From contig OW203725.1 of NCBI GenBank assembly GCA_934045075.1, positions 14,444,269 through 14,508,268 of the forward strand: a DNA stretch of 64,000 nt, written 5' to 3'. Under the pieces are notes generated by a model. The model saw only the letters and a program-made list of their open reading frames with translations. It did no database searches and had not been told where the DNA came from. The position numbers and the translations under genes are program-made. This document shows, piece by piece, positions 29,442 to 40,015 of the stretch (the stretch's first letter is position 1; every line of letters begins with the position of its first letter). The stretch comes from Yponomeuta sedellus. Taxonomy: Eukaryota > Arthropoda > Insecta > Lepidoptera > Yponomeutidae.

Positions 29442-31959
29442 CAGTGGTCGGAGTAGGTATATTGACTTTAGATACTTGCGTCATGATATCATAACATGGA
29501 CATGTCTTTCTTCCGGAATGTACCGGAGTTTCCAAAACTTTGGTAAATAGAGTAATAAAATAAAAAACCATATGTAAGCAAACAAAATTGTTTATTGTTA
29601 ATACAAATAATAATTATTACAGTTTTATTAAAAATAATTATTTTTAATCCTCATCGGTTACAAGTTCTACATTTTGATTTTCTGTCTCTATACAATTAAA
29701 ATAAATAACTATAATTTTTTCAATATTTTCTAATTTTAAGCTATTTCTTTTAACATCTAAGATCCATTTGTAAGTGGAAAATGATCGTTCAACATCTGTA
29801 GATGTCAATGGAGCGAATTTGAAATAAAGTTTCTGATTATTTGCTACGCTTTTTTCAATACTCTCGCTGTATTCTCTAATTGTATCTAAATCTGGATTTC
29901 GTTCCATAACTGATTCTATTTTATTTTTTATATTCTCATTATTGCACTCGTTAAGCGTAGCCCTTACTTGATCAAATACTAAAAGTGAATCAGCTAGAGA
30001 TAAATTTTGTTTTTGTAACTCTTTTAGGGCTAGTAGTATAATAGAGTAATTTTCTTCAATATATTTTAAATCATTTTCTAAATTTTGTTTTTCCAAAATG
30101 TTTTTTGCGTTTCGTATGGCTATAGCATCAGAACTGCTCAAGCAGGATAAAACTTCTTTTATTTTATCTAAATGTTGAGCGTAGTAAGATGCTGCCTGTA
30201 ACCAAGTACCCCATCTGGTAATGACTGGTTGCGGAGGCAACGGTAAGTCAGGATATTTTTCTTTTAAAATGTTTACCCTACTAGGAGCCTTTAAAAATAC
30301 TTTTTTAACATTTGATATAAGAATATCAACATCGTTGTATTCTGACCTTATCTGCTCAATTACACGATGAAGAGCGTGCGCCAAACATGTCACATGCTTC
30401 ATTTCAGGTAAGTAATGTTTTAAATTTCGCCCTGCAGATAGCATGTACGCTACACTGTCAGTGCAAAGCATTAAAATATTGTCAACTTTCGCTTCAAAAG
30501 TGTTTTGCCATAAATTTTCTAGACATTGCAGTACAAATTGTGTTATTGTTTGTCCATTTACTGCTGTTGGCATTTTACAAGCAATCAAATAAGGCCGGCC
30601 TGCACTATTACTAGGATGCAATGGTTTTATTAGGAAATTGACTATGTATCGACCAAAAATGTCTGTTGTCTCATCCAGCGATATCCATAGTTTCTCATTT
30701 TTATTAATTTCATAAATCGAATTGATTTTATTCCTATAAAACTTCTCCAAATAAACTTTTCGTAACTGTGATTCGTCAACCACTTTATGATTGGTACAAA
30801 CGCAACAACAAGTACTGCACATATGTTTCTGAAAAAACTCTTTGAACGCTGGATTTTTCATTTGCGACCAAGGAATATTGCATAGATTCAGGAACTTAAT
30901 GAGGTCGAAGTAAAATTCCTCTTGCGGTCTCTTAAATTTTCCTTGATGTACAGCGCCTTCAATGTGTTTGGTAATGTTGCCTCTATTCACAGCTTTCAAA
31001 TGACTTTCACACTTTGTACAGTATATAGTGCCACTAGCGTTATCGTAAAGTAGCTCAGGATAGTGCAATAACCACTTTTGCACTGTTTCAGCCTTGACCT
31101 TTGCCATATTTATTTATATCTCACCTAAAACAATGATTTAAATTTACAATATATACATACACAACTGTAAAGTCGATAATGAAATTCTGTTTCATATAAA
31201 GTGTTTTTTTTTAACTGAAGCGGTGATAGCCCTGCGGTGTGCGTACCGGACTCTCATGCGCTGTGATGATTGCTATAAAGTGATTTTTTTAACTGTTTCC
31301 AAGTTCTAAAACCTTCTTAAATAGTGAAAATAATTAAAACTTACCCGTACAAAAACAACTTCAAATGGGCCCAATCCAAGAGTAATAAATCGATGTCCAT
31401 AGTTATAAGCCAAATTCGTCGTTTTAAGTAGATTTCAGAAGACAGTAAACAAGCCAGGGTCAAGTCAAGATATTCACAACACATAAAATAAGCGCACTCC
31501 ACGAACCGAAATAAGTGAGTGAGCCACTTGGTCTGGATGTCGGTGCGAGCGCATTGTTTTCGAACAAACAGTCAATGAGTCATCCTGGATACTTGATTCT
31601 AATTGGTCAGATGCGTTGAGCATAGAGATAAGAGGACAAAAGACCCTGTTTGCCGGATGTCGTGTGTTGAAATGAATATTATTATTATATCATTTTATAC
31701 ATGCTTAGGCTTTTACTCCAACACTTTTACTACAACAAGGTTTTTACACACCAGTCATTTTTTACCATTAAATTCTGGTCATCTACGCCACTAGCAGCAT
31801 AGCGTTGAGAGTATTGATACATTTTTAACTAGTTTCATGTAATAATTTCGATGTTTCGGTATTTTTATCATAATAATCCGGAAACTCGGAGGCGTATCCA
31901 TATTAACATATACGTTTGATGTCAGTGACCTTAATTCAATATACCTACTCCGACCACTG
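29442..31959 (-). mobile_element. hAT DNA transposon, apparently autonomous
   Basis: Perfect 24-bp terminal inverted repeats start CAGTGGTCGGAGTAGG at 29442 and end with their complement at 31959. The element is about 2.5 kb with one intact transposase gene on the minus strand. It splits a dispersed repeat, and the unsplit copy at 56450-56592 shows the empty site. The 8-bp target duplication is imperfect: catcacac is present on the right, and only catc remains on the left. An ~850-bp leader upstream of the gene and a ~200-bp trailer complete it. Perfect termini and an intact gene suggest recent activity. Confidence 0.92.
29644..31107 (-). CDS. hAT transposase with BED-like zinc finger
   Basis: A 487-residue single-exon transposase. 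A BED-like finger opens it (CTKC at about 29-32, then ITKHIEGAVH). The RNase H-like catalytic fold follows, with LDETTD near 143 and CTDSVAYM near 215 as candidate catalytic Asp positions, CLAHALHR near 240 as the CxxH motif, and RWGTW near 297. The C-terminal dimerisation region holds the presumed catalytic Glu in PLTSTDVERSFSTYKWI near 435-450, and ends NIEKIIVIYFN. Length is on the short side for hAT transposases (commonly 500-700). It looks closest to the hAT lineage from which CGGBP1-type proteins came; that placement is tentative. No internal stop is present. Confidence 0.9.
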   Translation of the reverse strand: MAKVKAETVQKWLLHYPELLYDNASGTIYCTKCESHLKAVNRGNITKHIEGAVHQGKFKRPQEEFYFDLIKFLNLCNIPWSQMKNPAFKEFFQKHMCSTCCCVCTNHKVVDESQLRKVYLEKFYRNKINSIYEINKNEKLWISLDETTDIFGRYIVNFLIKPLHPSNSAGRPYLIACKMPTAVNGQTITQFVLQCLENLWQNTFEAKVDNILMLCTDSVAYMLSAGRNLKHYLPEMKHVTCLAHALHRVIEQIRSEYNDVDILISNVKKVFLKAPSRVNILKEKYPDLPLPPQPVITRWGTWLQAASYYAQHLDKIKEVLSCLSSSDAIAIRNAKNILEKQNLENDLKYIEENYSIILLALKELQKQNLSLADSLLVFDQVRATLNECNNENIKNKIESVMERNPDLDTIREYSESIEKSVANNQKLYFKFAPLTSTDVERSFSTYKWILDVKRNSLKLENIEKIIVIYFNCIETENQNVELVTDED

Positions 31960-32062
31960 CATCACACTACTATATTTTTCTCTGTCTAACACGTGGTTGG
32001 CGACGTTTCGAACTAACGATGTGTCAGGTGTTCATTTTATAACGCTCCTTCTATGCTTTAGT
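31960..32062 (+). repeat. Dispersed repeat, right part
   Basis: It continues the copy at 29253-29441 after the hAT element: catcacactactatattt, ggttggcgacgtttcgaac, gtgtcaggtgttcatttta. It ends near the same point as the other copies (ctatgctttag). Confidence 0.85.
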
Positions 32063-32333
32063 TAATGCTTATGCTTATGTCCATTATGCTTTCTTAATGG
32101 GTTCACCGATTTTGATGAGTTTGTGTATTTGCAATATATAGGTAAGTGAGAACAAGAATTCGGAGAGCTGAGAATTTATCGTAGGGTTAATAGATATGGC
32201 ACACCAACGTTTGCGGCGCCAGCTAATACCATATAATATTAATATGGACTGCTATATTTACAGAATGTTTAGTTAAGGATTAAATAATATCGACGTTTTC
32301 GTGTTGAATGTCCCATCCTTATGGATTATGGAC

Positions 32334-32600
32334 GACCTCTGTGGCGTAGCGGTAGCGCGTCTGCCTACCATGCAAGAGGTCCCGGGTTCGAATCCCGGCT
32401 GGGAACAAAAAAAAAACCCCAGGTCTTGGATGTTTACATGTTTGTGATGTCGTTGTTTCTGGTTCCCACGACACAGGGTATCCTAGTGTGGGGCCAGAAG
32501 CAATGTATGTGCCAGTATGTAAATGTTATGTTATTTCTACTTTTGTCTATGACCCCCTACATAACGATGACTTTCTTTTCTATATGCAACCTAGTACGAT
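32334..32600 (+). repeat. tRNA-derived SINE
   Basis: The head (32334-32404) has box A (tggcgtagcggtagcgc) and box B (gggttcgaatcccgg) at tRNA spacing. The anticodon arm does not pair well and an A run follows at 32407-32416, so I read it as a SINE head and not a working tRNA gene. The body after the A run (caggtcttggatgtttac and onwards) is unrelated to tRNA. Confidence 0.7.
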
Positions 32601-32759
32601 TGTAAAATTTCGAGTGTACGAGTTGTCCCTTTCTGGCACAAAGAATCATCGTAATGAAGAGTCATTCCAGTGTGACCATTTGTGGCAGATTTCTGCCATT
32701 TTGGCAGATTATTTAGAAAAGTGGCAGATTTTCGCAGTTTTGAAAGATTTCAACATAAC

Positions 32760-32930
32760 TTGTACTTACCATTACTTTTATTACGAGGGCGCTTTTAAAT
32801 TATAGTTGTTTTATTTAAAAGTGGATTTATTCCGTGAAACTTTCGTAAGCAAGAGTGACATCAGTTGTATAGAAACACTTCACCTTTCATTCTATTCAAA
32901 CATCCTTCATCCTATCATACTAGCCAGTCT
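32760..32930 (+). repeat. Fragment related to the Copia LTR at 53867
   Basis: It matches the reverse complement of about 53988-54128: gttgttttattta, gtggatttattccgtgaaa, ttcgtaagcaagagt, cctttcattctattcaaac and atccttcatcctatcat. It appears to be an old LTR fragment without an internal region. Confidence 0.7.
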
Positions 32931-32969
32931 GAAGTGAAACCATTGCAAATTGCAAACCTCTTTCTAAAA

Positions 32970-33640
32970 ACCTAATTAGAGGCTAAAAATTCCACCCATG
33001 CCGGGATTCAAAAACGCGACCTCTGGCTATCCGTGCCAGCTCTCTTTCGAACCAGGGATGTTATACGTGTCATAATTATGGTACATGTACCATAATTCAG
33101 TTCGTACCATGTACCATGATACAGCCATTATGGTACGCGAATGTACCATAATATTGTATTTTTTTTTTATCATAAGCACTTTTGCATCACATATTTTCAT
33201 CTTTCGCTTATGCTGTTGACGAGTTTTTTTATATACCGATATCTAGCAACACTAAAAAATCATTCATTTATTTCGTTCAGTAACTTGATAAGAACGTTCA
33301 TATCTATCTGTGATAGTTTTTGTAGTCTGTGGATTGTAAGTGAACTTCACAGGTGAATCTTCAAAAAGTTGAACTTCGTCAGAAGTAGCGAATAGCACAG
33401 ACTAAAAAGAAAAAAGCGAGTAGAGTGTTTGTTTGAAGAATTTATAAAAATTCGAAGAAATTTTAATACTTTAATCAATGGGACCTATACCTAATTTATT
33501 AAATCCGTAAGAGTTTTCCTAACCGTACCTTATTTTTTTCAAAAATACCATAATTTTGAGCGTCTGGTGCCATAATTCAAAAGTTGGCATCTAACATCCC
33601 TGTTTCGAACTGAGCTAATGGGCGACTCTACATTCTAGAA
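32970..33640 (-). repeat. tRNA-derived SINE copy split by a hAT MITE
   Basis: The minus strand gives the same head as 40090-40160. Its left part, from aggctaaaaattccaccc to 33044, holds the box B side; the right part from 33611 (tgagctaatgggcgac) holds the box A side. The MITE inserted between them, duplicating tttcgaac. The copy is diverged from the other SINE copies. Confidence 0.8.
33053..33602. mobile_element. hAT-type MITE, copy 2 (550 bp)
   Basis: It is in opposite orientation to 8679-9237 and about 85-90% alike by eye. The ends are CAGGGATGTTA and its complement. The 8-bp target duplication tttcgaac lies at 33045-33052 and 33603-33610. It carries the same TTATGGTAC-type subterminal motifs. 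Confidence 0.93.
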
Positions 33641-33659
33641 CCTAGAATAAGAATGTAGA

Positions 33660-34978
33660 ACTTAATTAATCAATTATCGTTAAAACTGCCGTTTTTGGCA
33701 AAACCGCTTCAAAGTCCCAGTTCTTAAATCTCTTTACCTTGTCAGTAGGTTCTAAAAAGAGCTACTAGGTATATTAATTAAGATTTATGATGTTTACTTT
33801 TTCCAAAGACACATTATAAATGGAGATTATAATTTTTTCCATCTGTGGCGCTAGCTACCTTAAAGACTGTTTCATTGAATTCTTCCACATACCTACTCAA
33901 ACTACAAAATTCACTCCAGCCGTTTTCGCAACCATGGTTCGTAAGTACCTATAGTTACAAAAAGAAGAATTTTTATTTGCAACTGTCCGCTTTTTTTTAA
34001 TTGCAACTGCCCGTAATTAACTTAACTATGTACTTATTTGTTCGCAATGAAGTTGTGGTAACCGAACATGTTCCATTGTATCGCAACTGGTTCTGAAGAA
34101 AGATTAAAAATTCTTCATTTGCAACCACAGTTGCGAAAACGGCGACGGAAATGGAGGGGTTTCACATGTCCATATTATGTTTTGTGAAATGTTTTTTTAT
34201 AAATAAGACAGTAATATTTAAAGCAAATTGGAAGTAATAAACAAACACTAAGACAGTTTTGTTGATAATGCACATTAAAATAGAAAATAAGTAAAAGATG
34301 TAGGGAGATTTTGCTTTAATTTGCCCCGCATCTTATATTCAGTGAGCAGTATGAGGCTTGAGACGACGTAATGGCATACCATCGCACATTAGGAACTAGA
34401 TTCCTAATGTTCAGTGGCAATAGCTAGTTAATTTTTTTTTCTAAGTTGCATTATCAATGAAGTTTTTAGACTTTTTAAACAATAAGTTCTTGTTAATGGG
34501 TCAGCAAATCATGTGTTTTGTTTTCTTAACTTATCTTTATTTTACCTTTATACTAAATTAAAGAAATTTTTGCATGTGCAGTACTTGGCTTTATAACAGA
34601 AGTCAAACACACTACATACTTCAGCCTTCTGACAATAAACTAATCCTCTATTCTATGTTTTCCATTAGTTATACAATAAATTATCATTGAGTGTATCAGC
34701 TTTATTTATAGCACAGGTTTGCCCTAAAGCACTCCGTGGAGGCAGTTTATATAATCTGTGTTACTTCTTTTCCTTGTACACTCACCACCAGTCTATTATT
34801 ATCACATTATCAAGTATTTTAATGAATTGTGTTTTTAAAAATAAAAACATGTACCTGTTAATTGTCATTCTGTACTAATATTTCTGTAATTACTGTTTTC
34901 TAGTGTACAAGCAAGAATATTTGTAGCTTATGTCAAATCTGTACAGCACTGAATATTACTTAACTGAATGTGTATAAT
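33660..34978. other. AT-rich intergenic stretch downstream of WDR82
   Basis: I see no gene, RNA or known repeat. A small imperfect hairpin, cattaggaactagattcctaatg, lies at about 34386-34408. Confidence 0.4.
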
Positions 34979-34984
34979 TTTATT
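34979..34984 (-). promoter_or_regulatory. Polyadenylation signal for WDR82
   Basis: AATAAA on the minus strand, about 63 bases past the WDR82 stop codon, a usual distance for a short 3' UTR. Confidence 0.6.
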
Positions 34985-35046
34985 TCATTGAATTGTCTCA
35001 AATTGTCACTCTCTTTGATGCACTTACTGAAATAAAGAAAGAACAC

Positions 35047-36003
35047 TTATACATCATCTATCGTTGGGAGCCAAAATGCCATATTCGTACATGCAGATGC
35101 CAGCATCATAAATTTGGGGTTGAACTGGACACACTGAATAGGGGCGGGATGGTCTCCATTCAAGACACATACTTTATATCCTGTATCTGCATTCCACACA
35201 TGCACTCTTCCATCTGTGGATCCACTGAATATATACTGGGAATCAGGACTGAATGATGCTTCTATCGGTATTCCTTTGTTGTTCAGGTGACCAGTGAATG
35301 TTTGAAGGGGAGTCCCATGATATGCGTCCACCAATCGAATTATTGATCCATTGGTGCTTATTAACATTGTTTTACCATCCCGAGAGAATTTAAGTCCTGT
35401 CCAGTCACATTCCTTTTCTTGATTCAGCTTAAATGTAACAAAAGGACCTTTATCATATGATCTTAAATCATATAGCTTGATGCTCTCAGAATTGACCCCA
35501 GCAGCAAATATGAGTCCCTCAGGATCGTATGCTGCCACAGGACGTCCTGACAAATTCATTAATCCTTGGCAGTTTGGAGACCGTAGATCCCAAAGCCGAA
35601 GAGTTTTGTCCAATGATCCAGATAAAAATGTATCCTCAACAGGTGATAGGCATAAGGTTACCACTTTTTTTGTATGTCCAGGAAAGTATCGTATGTATTT
35701 GTTATCATGAAGAGACAGATACCTTATAGTGTCATCAACTTTAGTAGAACTGTGAATAGCCGTATTTTTGGCATGGGTAAAATGTATTAAGTCTACACCA
35801 TACTTTTTACTATTCACCGTTATCATCTGTGTTCCTTTTTCACAGTCGTAAATGACGATTTGGTCATCTTCACTGCATGATATTAAGGTTTCACCACTCG
35901 GCGAGAAATCTATGCTGTTTATTTTGTCAGTATTTTCTCGAAACACTTTAGCTACTTTATAGCTACGAACTACTTGATCGACAAGCTTCACCATAACTCC
36001 CAT
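35047..36003 (-). CDS. Wdr82: WD repeat-containing protein 82 (Swd2 homologue)
   Basis: A 318-residue protein aligning end to end with animal WDR82 (about 313 residues). WDR82 is a beta-propeller subunit that brings the SET1/COMPASS histone H3K4 methyltransferase to RNA polymerase II, and is also part of the PNUTS-PP1 phosphatase complex. Conserved landmarks are [86 protein letters not shown] and the C-terminal [13 protein letters not shown] then [11 protein letters not shown]. The start MGVMVKL has a few residues before the usual MKL. The whole gene is one exon with no defects, so it is either a naturally intronless gene or an intact retrocopy. Confidence 0.96.
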   Translation of the reverse strand: MGVMVKLVDQVVRSYKVAKVFRENTDKINSIDFSPSGETLISCSEDDQIVIYDCEKGTQMITVNSKKYGVDLIHFTHAKNTAIHSSTKVDDTIRYLSLHDNKYIRYFPGHTKKVVTLCLSPVEDTFLSGSLDKTLRLWDLRSPNCQGLMNLSGRPVAAYDPEGLIFAAGVNSESIKLYDLRSYDKGPFVTFKLNQEKECDWTGLKFSRDGKTMLISTNGSIIRLVDAYHGTPLQTFTGHLNNKGIPIEASFSPDSQYIFSGSTDGRVHVWNADTGYKVCVLNGDHPAPIQCVQFNPKFMMLASACTNMAFWLPTIDDV

Positions 36004-36370
36004 GAGTAAGCCGGTGGCGTTTCTAGAGGGATGTCAGCTGACAATGGGTCTTTTTATAAATTTTATTTGTGAGACGAAAATCGTTTACTTCACGAAAACT
36101 CTTAAAAGCTACTAAATTGAAGAAAGCATTGCAATTGCAAACGAACCAATGCGTGCAAGCCTTAAAGATCACAGAATAGATAGATGAAAATTGAAATGAC
36201 AGTTGTTTGTCGCGCGCGCTGCGCTACACATGGGACCTTCACACGCTGGCACCGTGTAAATTAATGTAAATTTACTAAATCTCACATCTGTTTACGCTCA
36301 AGATGGCCGCCGTCGGTGTTGCCAGACTAATTCAGACAGACACTTTGCCCACTTTTTCAAATCAAAAGAT
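36004..36370. other. Upstream region of WDR82
   Basis: Expected to hold the WDR82 promoter and 5' UTR. No TATA box is obvious; a GC-richer part (tgtcgcgcgcgctgcgc) is at about 36207-36223. It ends at the start of the MITE dimer. Confidence 0.4.
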
Positions 36371-37474
36371 CAGGAGCTCTATTTTTGAATCACTCGTATG
36401 AATTTGTATCGTCGAATGCGACTTACGTCACATTCGTCTTCTAAGTCGCATGATCTCGTTTTTTCGTATTTTTGAATCGTTCGCCTGAAGTGTTGCCAGT
36501 ACAATTTGAAGTATTGTATTTTATCCGTTCCACGCAGAAATTACAAAAACCGGAAACTACCGTAACGGAAACGGAACGTAAAATATTTCGTTGTATTGGC
36601 TGTTTAGATGAAAAATCTTTGCCTTCAGTTGCAAAACAAACAAAACACTAGTCATATATCGTAAATAATAACACTTTGGTTTGTTTTTGTTTGAAAATGT
36701 CAAAACAAAAAATCAATTCGGCACAAAAGCACAACCTCCTCGATTTGAAATTAACACAAATTTTGACAATTAATCTATCGATCGACATACGAGACGAGTG
36801 GTAGGGACTCTTTGGGGACCATTCGTTGCAGTCGAGTGATTCAAAAATACGGAATTTCGTATGTCGAACGAACATCAGTAGAAATCGAGCGCTCGACGCG
36901 AGACGAGTGACTCAAAAATAGAGCAGGAGCTCTATTTTTGAATCACTCGTATGAAATTGTATCGTCGAATGCGACATAAGTCACACTCGTCTTCTAAGTC
37001 GCATGATCTCGTTTTTCCATATTTTTGAATCGTTCGCCTGAAGTGTTGCCAGTACAATTTGAAGTATTGTATTTTATCCGTTCTACGCAGAAATTACAAA
37101 AACCGGAAAATACCGTAACGGAAACGGAACGTAAAATATTTCGTTTTATTGGCTGTTTAAATGAAAAATCTTTGCCTTTAGTTGCAAAACAAACAAAACA
37201 CTGTCATAGATAGATCGTAAATAATAACACTTTGTTTTGTTTTTGTTCGAAAATGTCAAAACAAAAAATCAATTCGGCACAAAAGCACAAACTCCTCGAT
37301 TTGAAATTAACACAAATTTTGACAATTAATCTATCGATCGACATACGAGACGAGTGGTAAGGACCATTCGTTGCAGTCGAGTGATTCAAAAATACGAAAT
37401 TTCGTATGTCGAACGAAAATCAGTAGAAATCGAGCGTTCGACGCGAGACGAGTGATTCAAAAATAGAGCTCCTG
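36371..37474. mobile_element. Dimeric MITE: two ~550-bp units in tandem
   Basis: The outer ends are caggagctctatttttgaat and its complement. An internal end of the same type lies at 36901-36945, so the block is two units (36371-36924 and 36924-37474) sharing one junction. The units are about 93-95% alike by eye. Each has inverted ends (gagctctatttttgaa with ttcaaaaatagagc). Both carry a short plus-strand frame starting MSKQKINSAQKH (ATG at 36697 in the first), which could be a transposase or Myb-type remnant. No target duplication was found. A truncated third copy is at 40368-40742. Confidence 0.75.
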
Positions 37475-37476
37475 GG

Positions 37477-38405
37477 TGCTAACTAGCGTCAGAGCGTCAC
37501 CAATGGAAAAAAGTCATAAGTTGTGTTATAATACGTTTTATTTTAAAAGTGAACATGAAAAATCTTAACAACTGTGACAACTATTTTTTAAACATACAGT
37601 CTAGAAACTACAATCAACAACCAAAGACTTCAATCACTTTCCGCCAAAAACAGCCGGTTTAACGGAAATCCATTAAAGTTCTAATCTATTGATCATAAAT
37701 GTTCTGAACTGTAAGTTTGAAAAATAGTTATCACAGTTGTTAAGATTTCTCATGTTCAATTTTAGATAAAAACGTTCTATAAAAAAAGTTATGATTTGCT
37801 CCGAAACGCCTTATCATGTTATCAGAAAAGTAAACTTACCTAATCTAGTGAAGGTTTCACTTTTATCATACATTACTGAGTGACTTAAAAGGCTTTTATG
37901 AAGGAAGTGGGGCCTCGATTGAGGGATTGGTTATGACTAGAGATCGGATAATCGGATACATATTTGCATAAAGTTGAGATGTTAGCTAGCATTGACAGCA
38001 CTTTTTTTTAGTTTGTTACTATAGAATCAAATCGGGTGTAACTATATTTACTTATTTTAAGGTGCTAATATGCAGTGAAGTTTTGTATAAAAGAAATTTG
38101 GGAGTTTTGGAATCGACAAATTTAGTGTTTTTGTAGCAGATACCTATAAAACTGCCTCTTATTTTTTCTTCAATTTTTAAAACATTGATAAAAACGAATA
38201 AGAAACAAGAATTAGAAAGAGAAACTAATTACATTTACAAATTAACGTGAAACAGCGTCACCAACTAACTCACGCGCTCAATTTACTCACATTATCACAT
38301 GTGACGAATAAGTGGAAAGTTTAGGATACAAAATATTTAAGTAATATCACTGCCACCTACAACGGTGGCGGGTGTTTGACAACTTAACTAATATCAGCTG
38401 GATGT
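37477..38405. other. AT-rich stretch with one long imperfect hairpin
   Basis: Apart from the inverted repeat at 37545-37765 I see no gene or named repeat. A 22-bp hairpin-like word, caagaattagaaagagaaac, is not paired. It runs up to the target duplication of the errantivirus. Confidence 0.35.
37545..37765. repeat. Inverted repeat, ~60-bp arms and ~105-bp spacer
   Basis: The left arm (about 37545-37602: gaacatgaaaaatcttaaca, actgtgacaactatttttt) pairs with about 37706-37765 (aaaaatagttatcacagttg, taagatttctcatgttc) with few mismatches. The fold resembles a large pri-miRNA-type or small MITE hairpin. Nothing shows that it is expressed. Confidence 0.8.
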
Positions 38406-38409
38406 CAGC

Positions 38410-38729
38410 AAATATGGACTTGGCCGTCGGAGAGGATTTTTAAAAAACAAGACAAAGTTTAACTCGATGTTGATTTAATTAATTCTCGATTGAATTACAA
38501 TAAATTATTGTATTAAATTAAATACTAAGTTATTCTATTGATCACGATGATCAGGGATGTCCTCGCGCTACCAGCGGTGGTGCGGCAAAGGCGTCGGGGC
38601 TGCTCGCGGAGACCTCACATTGAGTGTTTGCTTGCTCAGCGTCTAGATTTGGCAATCCTTCTGATGATTCAGTATATTGGGAATCTGCCTTTGTTATATT
38701 GCAACCGGTGCAGGTACGGACTCGTAACA
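38410..38729 (-). repeat. 3' LTR of the errantivirus
   Basis: 320 bp, starting TGTTACGAGTCC on the minus strand. It differs from the 5' LTR at a handful of positions. Confidence 0.93.
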
Positions 38730-38833
38730 TCTCCCCTCCTAGACGAGCAACTAATTTTCCAATATCTAATGAAAATGTTGCGGTTTTTCTGTCGGCCATC
38801 GATGGAAACTCTGTTTGAGATGTTGAGTCTGTT

Positions 38834-39698
38834 TTATTTATCATTAATCTTTAAATTTCGACGTTTGGTTTGTCGTAAGTAGTAGAGGATGGCTGCAGTT
38901 CCGCATAGTAATAGGAGTCTGTATACTGGAAGAGTAGTGTGGCAGATATTTGAAGTGTCGATTGACGCAATTTTCGCTGGAACTTCCATTGTGATTTGTT
39001 GCTGAATGTCGTGTAGTTTATTCAAATCAATTGTACTCAGGTTGAATGTACTTTTATGAGTCAACTTCTCGGAGTCCGAGCCCAAGTGTGGCAAAGTGAT
39101 GATTTCGACAGCTTGGCCTTTAATTTTGTCAACCAGGTTGATGAATGTGAATTCAGGTGTCGCAATTTTGCAGGTGCGGGGTATAGTCACAAAGTAACTT
39201 CCTTCAAAGTATTGATAACGGTCTGATCCACATGTGAATGAAACATTGGTTTTAGTCGGAAATGATAGTACATAGTGTCGGCTATCAAGCTCTATCAGAG
39301 CCTCCTTTGTCAGAGAGATAGGCGTGGTACTACACGTTTCATCTATCTCCTGTAGGTGTATGCACGCAGTCACGGTGGTTCCGGATTTGATGACCTGTCG
39401 TTTGTTCGCAGATATAGGTAGAGTCAACCTTCGGGCATTCTGCCGCTATGTACGCAAATTCCTGTGGATTGGTTGACAAAAAGGGAAAAGGGGGCAGGAT
39501 CACATGGCCAATACTATTTGGTACTGGGCAAAGTTTATACAATTCATATGTAGCGGGTGTTGCAATAGGGAACTTAAATGCGATTACTATTTTCTTATCT
39601 ATAAAGTATGATCCTATTTTAATAATATCGTAGTAATACCTAATATCTAGATTAATAATTTGGGAAAGCCCATACAAATTTCTTAATCTACTTAACAT
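38834..39698 (-). pseudogene. Errantivirus env, C-terminal part
   Basis: Two overlapping frames (39339-39698 and 38834-39427) together cover the later part of an errantivirus envelope protein. Features visible are a Cys-containing ectodomain (ECPKVDSTYICEQ; TCGSDRYQYFEG) and one membrane anchor near the C-terminus (LPVYRLLLLCGTAAILYYL) with a basic tail, RQTKRRN. The frame changes near 39350-39420. The upstream portion expected to hold the signal peptide and cleavage site is absent. Errantivirus envelopes are related to baculovirus F proteins. This copy is broken and incomplete. Confidence 0.75.
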
Positions 39699-39699
39699 G

Positions 39700-40015
39700 T
39701 ACAGATAATAAAGAATGGTGCATTGAATTTGTGCGACTAAAAGCTAATATATTTTTCTCGGCTAATATATTTTTACATCTCGGAAAGAGTATTTTTAATC
39801 TTCAATATCTGAGTGGAAAAGCCGTTTTTATTCTCTAGAGGATAAAGTAAATTGAATTTAGATCATCGTGTGCACTAATTTTGTGAATTAAAAAAATATT
39901 ACACTCAATTTAAATAACTGTAGCAACGTTACTTTAAAATTTTCTTAATTATACCTTAGTATTATTTTGTTATAATTTAAAGATTATTCTGTAATACTTA
40001 CCTGTCATAATGTAT
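39700..40015. other. Unidentified insert in the errantivirus
   Basis: AT-rich sequence with no recognisable coding, lying where pol and env sequence is expected. It is probably part of a repeat insertion along with the SINE that follows. Confidence 0.35.

Noticed and set aside
32334..32404. A tRNA gene
   Set aside because: Boxes A and B are good, but the anticodon stem does not pair and an A run with a SINE-like body follows.
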